From Ilyonectria destructans (Eukaryota > Ascomycota > Sordariomycetes > Hypocreales > Nectriaceae), in NCBI GenBank assembly GCA_020740775.1, contig JAHEWK010000009.1, positions 2,790,001 through 2,854,000 on the forward strand: DNA of 64,000 nt. Reading direction: 5' to 3'. The notes under the pieces are model-generated. The model saw only the letters and a list, made by a program, of their open reading frames with translations, made no database searches and was not told where the DNA came from. This document shows, piece by piece, positions 55,819 through 64,000 of this stretch. Every line of letters begins with the position of its first letter. Positions within the stretch are counted from its first letter, which is position 1. The translations under genes were made by a program, and so were the position numbers.

Positions 55819-56694
55819 ATGGTCAACTTCGGATCAAGCGTCTCTCTTCTCGTCAACGCCTTGGGCCTCGTAGCCGCTCAAGGTCTTGGGAGTTACCATG
55901 GGTCGCCGGTTCATCTAGCGTACGCCAACCTGACTTCCAAGCTCGATGAGGTGCTCTCTCGTGGCTACTTGACCGTCGGCACAACCGGAGACTATAAACC
56001 ATTCACCTATTTGGTGACCGACGTTACTACACTCCCGAACTCCACCGCAATCAACACGACCTACATCGGCGCCGACATCGATGCGGCTCAGTCTCTCTCC
56101 AACGCCCTCGGCCTGCCGAAGCCCCCGCGCCTCGTCCACACCACCTGGTCCAACATCACATCCGACCTCACGGCTGGCAAGTTCGACATCGCCATGGGTG
56201 GCGTCAGCCTTACTCTTTTACGCGCTCGTACCGCCTTCTTCAGCACTGCCATTCAGCGCGTTGGCAAGACGGCATGCATCCGGTGCTCCGACGCCTCCAA
56301 GTTCACCGACCTGGATTCCATTGATCAAGAGGGCGTCCGCGTTGCCGTCAACCCCGGAGGAACCAACGAAGCTTTTGACCGCGCCAACCTCAATATGGCC
56401 ACCATTGTTATGTTCGAAGATAACAACGCCGTGTTTGAGGCAGTCCGCAGTAGTAAGGCGGATGTCATGATCTCCGACCTGATTGAGGTTGAACTTCAGG
56501 TGCGGTTGCACGAGGGAGAGTTGTGTATTGTGAACCCCGACGTGCCATTCAACTTTGAGGAACTCAGCTACGCCGTCCAGAGGGACCCCGTATGGAAACA
56601 CTTTGTAGACGCCTGGGTGCATATGCAGCTGGGGAGCGGTGCCTGGAACACGACACTTGAGAAGTGGCTGAACTATAAGTGGCCCTTAGTCTAA
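55819..56694 (+). CDS. Secreted cyclohexadienyl/arogenate dehydratase-like protein (SBP family 3 fold)
   Basis: 291 aa in one exon. The signal peptide is about residues 1-20. The rest follows bacterial periplasmic cyclohexadienyl dehydratase (PheC), an enzyme derived from family 3 solute-binding proteins that turns prephenate or arogenate into phenylpyruvate or phenylalanine. Matching segments are VGTTGDYKPFTY (53-64), YIGADIDAAQSLSNALGL, TTWSNITSDLTAGKFDIAMGG (read as separate short matches), VNPGGTNEAFDRANL (177-191) and KADVMISDLIEVELQVRLH. One notable difference is at Leu134, where bacterial relatives have Glu in TLERxR; Arg135 is kept. N-glycosylation sequons are present. Activity and substrate are uncertain: it may be a dehydratase or a binding protein. 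A bacterial origin by transfer is likely given the fold, the absence of introns and the secretion signal. Confidence 0.85.
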   Translation: MVNFGSSVSLLVNALGLVAAQGLGSYHGSPVHLAYANLTSKLDEVLSRGYLTVGTTGDYKPFTYLVTDVTTLPNSTAINTTYIGADIDAAQSLSNALGLPKPPRLVHTTWSNITSDLTAGKFDIAMGGVSLTLLRARTAFFSTAIQRVGKTACIRCSDASKFTDLDSIDQEGVRVAVNPGGTNEAFDRANLNMATIVMFEDNNAVFEAVRSSKADVMISDLIEVELQVRLHEGELCIVNPDVPFNFEELSYAVQRDPVWKHFVDAWVHMQLGSGAWNTTLEKWLNYKWPLV

Positions 56695-56999
56695 GGGCAT
56701 TCAAAAAACGGCAGTTGGTATCTAGTCTACATAGAGTAGTATATGACCTTTTGGTAGGGAGGTCTTTACAGTCGGGGTCGGGGTGAGGTTTATTTTCAGA
56801 ATTGCACATAGGGAAAAGCGATGGGTATGTGGAAGTTTTTACTCTGGGGTACGAGATATAAGTCCAGGCTTACACTAGTAAAAGGACTAATATTCTGTAA
56901 CTTGGGGTATAAAAAAGAATAGTGGCTAAATGTGACAGCCGGGCTTAGTCTGGACAGAAGGTCTAGGGTAAGCACGGATTATGAAAGTTCAGGTTCTAG
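56695..56999. other. 3' region of the dehydratase-like gene
   Basis: About 300 bp of AT-rich non-coding sequence. Confidence 0.4.
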
Positions 57000-57620
57000 T
57001 AGGGATCAGGATGTCTCGTAGTGTGGACCGATCCTGAATCAATACTCCACCTGGCGCTTCTAATGATCATTCGGCAGGGGATTCAGTCGCGTACTTCATA
57101 AGCTAGGAAACTTCTTGGCTCTGAGAGCTTCCGTTCTCAGAATGCCCACGACGAAGTTCGTCCCGCCGGCTATGCCGAAAGCCCAAGTGATGGTAAGGCA
57201 AAGCAGCGGTCTGTCGCTTTGACAGTTGCTTTACGTTAGGTTTGTTAAAGCGTCTAAACAGCTCATTAGTTCAGTTCGCTCGCCCGTTCCAGGCTCTCCA
57301 AACTGGTACTGTTCGATGCAGCCGATGGCCGTGATGGGGTTGTCGGGCCAATAGAGCCGGGGTTTTTCGGTAGCAAATCCTTCGGAGTAGCGGAAAAGAA
57401 AGGATCTCGGTAATGACCGTTGGTGCCCATGATGGGATGGGAATCAGGCTGCTGTTGAGGAAGATGATAATAGTGTCGCTGTCGTCACGGCGCAACTCAG
57501 AAATCGGCTTGAAAGTCGCGCGATGGAAAGCGCCGTTGCCAATGCGAGTGAAAAAGGGTATGTCGAAAGTTAGGATGTTTTCTCAATTAAATTTATCAGT
57601 CCGGATAGCATTGCTGTAGG
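57000..57620 (-). pseudogene. Relic of a fungal multi-pass membrane protein with Trp-to-stop changes
   Basis: The minus strand encodes, in shifting frames, FHRATFKPISELRRDDSDTIIIFLNSS, then SEGFATEKPRLYWPDNPITAIGCIEQ (landmarks AIGCIEQYQFGEPGTG) and later LRTEALRAKKF and LPNDH-stop-KRQVEY-stop-FRIG. The order, with a C-EQ-QF-PGTG motif and then LP..W...VE.W, is one I remember from uncharacterised fungal transmembrane proteins. Two stops, TAG at 57062-57060 and TGA at 57041-57039, stand where Trp (TGG) is expected; both are G-to-A type changes, as produced by repeat-induced point mutation. No intact start or frame remains. Confidence 0.55.
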
Positions 57621-57829
57621 TTGAGAGAAGCCTCGGCGGAGCTTTGATAACTGCTCAACATGTAGGTGTAGCTGGCGTTGGCAGTTGGGCCGAAGTACGA
57701 CGACCCACTGGACTTGCATCGTATATCTAGGGGTCTACGAAAAAGCCGAGCGAGTTCACTGACAAGTTCATAATATGCTTGAGGTACTGTGGTAGATTTC
57801 AGACACTGCTAATGCTAATAACATTGCCC

Positions 57830-58170
57830 CCCAAACCGGTCATATGTATAGAGTTAAGAGGCACCTTGGCTGTAATGGCAACGGCAGGTTGCTGCCCTAT
57901 GGCTGACTCAGAAATGGTGGCCTTTGCGACCTTGGCGACTGTCTGGTGGGGGAATGTCTGATGGAGCTTGTCAATCTCGTCGTTGCTACCGTCGCGGTAG
58001 CTCAGCATCCTCAACCTCGAGTTCTCCATAGCGACATTGCGGGCCGCCAGTTGCATCTCGCGTAGGGAATAGCATTTTGCAATGTCCGTAAAAGTTAGAA
58101 GGTTCGTAAGTGATACTTCTGATAACGAGGAAGCAAGTGCTACGGACAGGCGAGTGCCACATGTCACGGC
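57830..58170 (-). pseudogene. Relic resembling the C-terminal side of a bZIP-type regulator
   Basis: An open stretch on the minus strand encodes REMQLAARNVAMENSRLRML and DGSNDEIDKLHQTFP, close to the leucine-zipper end and following segment of short fungal bZIP proteins (EMQ.AARNVA.EN.RLR.LL...G....EID.FL). The basic region that should come before it is absent, and the upstream sequence is unrelated. I read it as a fragment; a splice-dependent gene cannot be excluded. Confidence 0.4.
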
Positions 58171-58843
58171 ACACCTCTAACCGTTACGCCACTGAGCAAG
58201 ATCTTGGGCATTGATCGCAATCGCAGCAATTAATTGAGGCACACCAGCTACTTATCAATCTATCGCACTATCACGAGTGATAGCCTCTAAATTCCTTTAC
58301 AAATATTTGAGCCTACCTACCTTTTCCATTCTTAAGAAAGATAATGAATGAGCTGATACAAGGTTTGGCAGGTGATAATTAATGTTTCGGGGTTTATCGT
58401 TAGCCTTGAATGTGATTGGAATCAAGACCCCGATTCCGCGCTGGCAAATGGATGCGAGAGAAGCAAGCCATCACTTGGAATGGCTTGAAAAATAAATGGA
58501 ACTCTCCATTCTGTGGATGTCACTGAACGCAGCCACATTGATATCATTGGTGATTGTGAAGCGCCAGTGGCTTACAAACTGACTGACTTGTGATTTGGGG
58601 AATCGGAATAAACCTCCGCAACGCCTTTGAATCATAGTGACGTGGATGAAAGTCAAACTGACATGTCGTCTCCATCCCAAATTATGGGCTCATGTAGGCT
58701 GTCGACCGTCTACTTATACAGGGCATCGATGCTAAAAAGCGTGCTGTTCTTAGCCACTCGAGCTGTAGGATCATTGCAAATCATCACTAACAACTCAATT
58801 CACTACTCTCACCAATTTCGACAACACCTTGACCTTGATCAAT
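58171..58843. other. Intergenic, upstream of the MARVEL-like gene
   Basis: About 670 bp with no credible gene. A tRNA-like A-box string is noted in the rejected list. Confidence 0.45.
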
Positions 58844-59667
58844 ATGAAGGAGAGCAGCGGTACTGCACACAAGGTCGCGTCGGTCTTCCTCCGATTTTTG
58901 GAGCTTTCCAGCGCGGTGATTGTCCTTGGCATCCTTTCCCGGCTCGCCTTCAACCTCAGTATTGCCGGGGTCCATATGGATGGACGGCTTGTCTACACCA
59001 TGGTTGTCGCGTCCATCGCTATCGTGTATTCCATTTTCCTCTGTCCACCATTCGATACTCTTTTTATGAGCTTCCCCTTCGATTTTCTCCTCTTTATCAT
59101 GTGGCTCGTTGCATATTGCTTGCTCCAAACGGTGAGATACCCTTCCTTTAATTGCCTCTTGGACATGCACTAAGACAATAATCGATAGAGAACCAGAGGC
59201 CACACCTGCTCAGCAAACTGGTATTATAATTACTGGGGTTATTACTGGGGCCACTTCTGGACCGTTGGTCCGGTTGGCAGAGTGAGCATCAACCATGTCG
59301 GATGTGGTCAATGGCGAACCGTTCTCGCCTTCTCGTTCATCGCTTGGGTCCTCCACTTACTCAGTGGTATTCTGGTATGACATCGACCCTTGTTGAAATT
59401 GTATCATCACAACTAATTACCGAATAGGGTGTGTACGTATTCCAGAACTATGTCCGCGTCAAGGACTCGATACACTCTGCGAAGCAGCAGATGAGAAAAA
59501 TGTCCCAGTGAGTGATACCAATCATCGAAAACTTCGGATTTGTACTAAATCTTCATTTTCCCAATCATAGCAGCAGTCACCCTTCGGATTGGCAAGGCAG
59601 GGACTCTGCAAACATGGACCCTGTCCGAACCGAACCCGCAGTTACGCAGCCAACCTCGGCGGTATAA
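58844..59667 (+). CDS. MARVEL-like four-helix membrane protein
   Basis: About 216 aa in four exons: 58844-59131, 59189-59374, 59428-59507 and 59571-59667 (651 nt, in frame, GT-AG throughout). Four hydrophobic helices are visible: FLELSSAVIVLGILSRLAF, LVYTMVVASIAIVYSIFL, FDFLLFIMWLVAYCLLQT, and TVLAFSFIAWVLHLLSGIL. A Trp/Tyr-rich loop with cysteines (HTCSANWYYNYWGYYWGHFW and VGCGQW) lies between helices 3 and 4, as in fungal MARVEL-domain proteins. The tail is hydrophilic. The family is thought to act in membrane apposition or trafficking; the specific role is unknown. The start is the first ATG that precedes helix 1 at a sensible distance (MKESSGTAHK). Confidence 0.85.
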
Positions 59668-60480
59668 TCGAAGGATGCTCGTTGTATCGATGTCCCTACC
59701 GCGATCAAGTTTGTCAAAACTCGTCGTTACGCCCTGGTCGGGTTGGTTCGGTATATTGCGATAGTGTTGGTCTTCTTTGAGCCTATGCGGTATTCGTTTT
59801 CGTCACTTCGTCCACTCTCATGGTTCTTGTTTTGACTTCGAAGTCCAGCTTCGGCTAAGAGGGAATTGCACAGAGGAGGGATTTAATACACACTGGTAAT
59901 GCTGGGGCGGGCTGTGTTCAACAGCAGTCATAATATAGCCAAGTATTTATTAAAAAGAAACCTCATCGTATTGTCATAAAAACGCCGTTCGGTAATTTCT
60001 TGACAGTTATGAACCCTGCACTTGACATCTATAGATCATCATAGGTTTGGCCTTAGGAAAAACCCCCGCTCCAACCGGATTTTGAGCTCAATTCGTTGGA
60101 CGGGGCATGGAACATCCTCGCTTAGTCGATTCCGTGGTCATTAAACCGACGAGCATCAGTCTACGCCAGCGCCAGAACACGCATGTCTCAATCTCCCATT
60201 CCGGTAATTAGATCGTCAAGTCAGCGGATTATGAATTGACGGCGTCAAACCTTACAAATGACGTCGGCTGACTTGACCAAGTCGTGTAGAGTTTGCGGCA
60301 TGGCGTTCTGGTCCACACCACCATTCCCGCTATCACAAGACTGACAGCTGACACTGGTCTTAAATGCGCTCATGACATTTTGCAACAGCTCTTCTGTAGC
60401 GTCTCCTGCCAGTTCTGAAATTCACATGTTTTTTGCACCGACAACATGCATCGCCGATCTTTCTCACCAATTACCTTTCC
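59668..60480. other. Convergent intergenic region
   Basis: 0.8 kb between the 3' ends of the MARVEL-like and phospholipase B genes. No gene seen. Confidence 0.5.
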
Positions 60481-62554
60481 TCATATTGCCAGAAACGCGA
60501 CGACGCAACTCACAAAGGCGTAGCCTCCGATGCTACCCATCCATACAGCCGACCTCTCCGCGCCGCTCTCCGTGCTGCTCTTGATGATTTGCTGTGGCTC
60601 GTACGTAACTGGCGTGGTCGAGTTCGTCGTGCCATTCCAGCAGTACTCGGAAAAGCAGTCTGAACATGCCCCAGGCACGTCGGTCTTTGTGCGAGAGAAA
60701 CTGCGAGCCAGAATAGCACAGCTTACGCACGTGGGCCAATTGGAGTCCACACTGCCATTCCCCATGGTCGCAACATTGTATCCGTTCTCGATTACCTGGT
60801 TCCGGTCGTCAATACTATAGTCGAGGTCGAAGGTTGAGAAGTTGGAATGGGAGGAGTAAGGCGCGTTCGGCAAGTAGACAATCAGCGGCCCAGAGGAAGA
60901 GTCATTACACCCAAAAAATGTCGGTCGCATGTTCAGGCCCAAGTTGACGAAGGTGTTTTGATCTGGGATCGTTGGAAAGTCAGAGCTGTCAGTTGAGGTG
61001 CTAATCTTGGACCGTTTGTAGGTCGCGTAGAGAGCGGTGCCGTTTGGCCAATAGGTTTTGGTGTCGGCAGAGCCATCAACAGCAAAGACGACGTCGACTC
61101 GTCGCTCGGGTAGGATGAGAGGATGTAGAGGGATATTTTGCAAGTCCTCGCCACCATCGACGAGGGTAAGAATGGCATTGTTGGCGTTCTGATTGTGGCT
61201 GGGATTGTATTTGTAGAAGGGATTTGGCCAAGTCGCGATGTCACTGTTCTCGTTCCCGATATGCGCCAGTGTGTCGTTTATCGCACTCACCAGGAAGTCC
61301 GGGACACCAGACACTTGGCCAATCTGCAAGAATGCCTGGTTGAACAGTGACGATGAGGTGCCCATGACGAAACCGGCATTGTCATAGCCAGCGATGCAGC
61401 GTTTGTCGCGGGGCACAGTCCCATTTGTGAAATCTGAGCCGATATACTTCAATGGTGCGAAGGCCTCAATCCCTGTGTCGTAGGACCCCATTTCCCAAGG
61501 ATTAAACTCGAAAACCGTCGAGTTGGAGGCGATTAGGAGCTGTCCGAACGCCCTCTCCACCGCAACGATGAGAGGCATAGGCGCATTGGCATTTGCGAAT
61601 TCGGAGTCATCTGCAATAGATGAAAAGGTGTAACCTGTTGTAACAGTTAGTGCATTCTGCGCCCGTCGCGTTGGGTTTGCATATCATACTAGGTCCTCCG
61701 TCACTAGCATTGACGAGCTGATACGACAAAGCCCGGCCCCAATAATCCGTGATGGTCGTGTTGAAACCGGCATCCGATTTATTCTTGACAGCTTCATGTA
61801 GCTCACGGTAGTACTTTGTTGCAGACAGCCCCTCTGGTCCTGTATTTCAGTAGAATAAGCATGCATCATTCTTAGCAAAGGGGAGTCCAACAGACCTTCA
61901 AAAATCGAGTTCTGAAACTGCCAAAGCTCGCTCAGAAAACCCTTGGACGAGAAGATAATGGACTCGACCGATGTGAAGTTCTGTACATATAGGCTTCCGA
62001 CGAGCCAGCTCCCTCCAGACAGTCCGCTGAGGTACGTCGCGGCCTGGAGCAGGCCACCTAATTGACCATCGCTCACCGAGTTGGCAGATCGATTATCGAA
62101 TGCTGCAATTGCGCCGGCGCCGTTCATTAGTGCTCGTAACCCTCCTCCAGAGATGGCGATGCCAACCCGTGGCACTTGGCTGCCGTTGCTGACGAGGCCG
62201 TCGATATAAGAGTTCGTGTCCAAGCCGCTGATTTTTGCCCGGCTGAGTACAGTCTTTAACGCCGGAAGGGTCTTGTTTCCACGCACTGGGAGCCATTCTG
62301 TTTCCTGTGGTGAAAGACCTGTGGCTGTACGGACCGCTGGCCGGGTCGCTGGGCAAGAGACTGAAGCTGGGGCATAGCCATTAGGGGCGTTTGGGGCAGC
62401 CCTATTCTCGAGAAATGGTGAATTCGGCTCGTCGGCTGAGACGCGTAATACTGCTAGGTGGTTAATTGAATCTAGGAAGGTGACTGAAATTCTGTGCTAT
62501 TGACTTACTGCTGATGGTGACGAGGATAAGAAAACGACGATAAGAAAACACCAT
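60481..62554 (-). CDS. Lysophospholipase / phospholipase B, secreted and probably GPI-anchored
   Basis: About 635 aa hydrolysing acyl esters of phospholipids and lysophospholipids at the cell surface. Four minus-strand exons: 62554-62509, 62453-61896, 61839-61690 and 61634-60481 (1908 nt, in frame). A short signal peptide starts [15 protein letters not shown]. Catalytic motifs are [14 protein letters not shown] (Arg122), [10 protein letters not shown] (nucleophile Ser161) and [19 protein letters not shown] (catalytic Asp). Further family marks are [35 protein letters not shown] and [19 protein letters not shown] cysteine-rich C-terminal sequence (here [18 protein letters not shown]). The end, [18 protein letters not shown] after a Ser-rich stretch, suits a GPI signal. 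Many N-glycosylation sequons are present. No defect seen. Confidence 0.92.
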
Positions 62555-64000
62555 GGTGATGTGGTTGAGGAGCCGGTGCAAGACTCGCTAAATAGGGAAC
62601 TTTTGATAAATGGCTCTGCTGTCGTGATGGCGACACAGGTTTTACATCGACCAGCTCATTCAGTGGCTGGATATGGTCAGGTTCCCTTTATGAAATGATT
62701 TCAGCTTCGATGGCACCAGGGTTCGGTAGTAATCAGATTATTCCAGCCTGTACGAGTTCAATCTCCCAAGCATGTAGTGCTCCACTTCGATAAGCGGACG
62801 GGCCCAGTCGATGGTACTTTTCAGCACCTCATTATGCGCGGTGAGTACGAGATGACGTATGGTTGAGTTCGAGGGATTGAGGGGTTCGTATTGGGATGCA
62901 GGAATAACTCAGAACATTGACAGCCACAACGCCTTCAACTTAAACTTTGTCAGAATCTCCATCACGAGATAATTAGGGTCACTCCGTCTCCCTGACTGGA
63001 CGACTGAGCATGATCAAGGCACAAAAGTCCTTCGCCCTCATTACTTAGTGTCACACTGGGCGTGCAAAGAATCATAGGTCGGGTAAACGATAATGAGCAG
63101 CAGAGTGTTGATTAATTATTCATGGGGAGGGGTAATTTACTTCAGATTTACTTGAAGCACTCCCCCCTCGCTCTTCTAACCTTATATCCATCTGCCTCTC
63201 GCAACCTCTCAGTGGCTTTACCTTCTGGGACAGTATTTATGTACTTCTTTGACCTACTGTACTAGCTTCAGTACTTGTGGCCTCGTATGTGTCTCACTAT
63301 CTGAATCGTCCGAGTTGGAGTGCCTGGAACAAACCACTCCTGCTGCATCAATGTACTATAATAATACAATACATATGTCTGGAAGTCCGGCTGTCGCATT
63401 TTATCACACTAACTAATCAGACCAAAAGTGGAATGTACACTCCAAAAGGAGGCACTGATAGTTGCGTATATCATATTATGTAACCCCAGCAAATAAGCCC
63501 TTTAGCATTTGGTCATTTGCTTCCGGAATACTTACTACTTAGGTTCAGTAAGGCACTACGACCTACCTACAGCTATGCCCTCTTCCAGTCAGAGCTCTTA
63601 TTCTCAAGCACCGACCTGGAAGAGCCGAGAATCGGCCCGACCTTCGGAGGTCACAGCCCAGCGCTACTATGTTGACGCTGCGAGCGGGTTTCTTTGCTGT
63701 TCGTGCAAGGTAGCTCTTTATTCTTCTGGGATGTAGTAATGCCACGTTTTGCTTGTCACACTTATCCATTAAGCTTCCCCAAAAATCCGTCTTGGCGTCA
63801 AACTGGTCACTAGTAGCAGTGTCGGCTGATCGAATAGATGCATGGCATTACTCAGACCTATAGAACAGGGCACTTTATAGACAATCAAATTTTAAGAAAT
63901 GGTCGCTCAAGATCGAGACCTCTTAATGAAGTTGTACATCACGTTGGCAGAACCATCAACTTGAACCCAAGTAGAGACGCCATTGGTTGACAAAGTTAGA
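62555..64000. other. Right-edge region, mostly non-coding
   Basis: Promoter side of the phospholipase B gene, then AT-rich DNA. A possible small open frame at 63575-63736 is listed separately. Confidence 0.5.
63575..63736 (+). CDS. Possible small protein or first exon, unrecognised
   Basis: The ATG at 63575 opens 53 codons (MPSSSQSSYSQAPTWKSRES...), Ser-rich at the start and ending FLCCSCK before a GTAGCT that could be a donor. No domain is recognised. It may be a first exon with the rest outside the window, or chance. Confidence 0.2.
   Translation: MPSSSQSSYSQAPTWKSRESARPSEVTAQRYYVDAASGFLCCSCKVALYSSGM

Noticed and set aside
58171..58200. tRNA-like A-box string GTGGCGTAACGGTTAGAG on the minus strand
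   Set aside because: The expected B box, anticodon stem with U33 and acceptor pairing are not found. It could be a trace of a tRNA-derived SINE, but one box is not enough.

Overview
The window is filamentous-fungal genomic DNA (Pezizomycotina, most likely a Sordariomycete of the Fusarium/Colletotrichum type; the genus is inference). The evidence is short 50-100 bp GT-AG introns, a Zn2Cys6 regulator, a LaeA-like methyltransferase, SAT4/rhodopsin-type and MARVEL-type membrane proteins, a GPI-type phospholipase B, and many decayed accessory genes. I saw no tRNA, rRNA or CRISPR array. Exon limits below were read by eye from splice consensus and reading-frame continuity.

Left part (1-9 kb): the 5' two thirds of a porphobilinogen deaminase gene running off the left edge, a Zn2Cys6 transcription factor (4 introns), a SAM methyltransferase (8 introns) and a Dal5-type MFS anion transporter (3 introns). 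After a 3.9 kb gap holding only a SAT4-like relic comes a carbohydrate locus (12.6-17.7 kb). It holds an intracellular GH31 alpha-glycosidase divergent from an alpha-glucoside/H+ symporter gene that carries an apparent 7-nt deletion. Their shared promoter has two identical 13-bp CGG-N-CCG palindromes. A gene-poor stretch (17.7-23.3 kb) holds a likely small secreted cysteine-rich protein and a ZZ-finger relic, followed by a secreted GH43-type enzyme.

Centre (25.2-44.4 kb): the most unusual part of the window. Four very large genes lie side by side with one small intron among them: A (1514 aa, minus), B (1083 aa, plus), C (2539 aa, plus) and D (714 aa, minus). A and B are divergent; C and D are convergent. 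C joins an intact metallo-beta-lactamase (ComEC/Rec2-like) domain to a long beta-rich tail that includes a DUF6603-like region. D joins a papain-fold domain lacking its catalytic His and Asn to a fucose-lectin-like propeller. A and B are unrecognised but resemble uncharacterised bacterial proteins as I remember them. This block is my candidate for an undescribed system.

Right part (44.9-64 kb): a heavily decayed NRPS pseudogene, an intact SAT4-family gene, an ankyrin relic, a secreted cyclohexadienyl/arogenate-dehydratase-like protein of bacterial type, relics of a membrane protein and of a bZIP-like protein, a MARVEL-like membrane protein and a phospholipase B. The mix of intron-rich fungal genes, intronless bacterial-looking genes and relics suggests an accessory, gene-turnover region.
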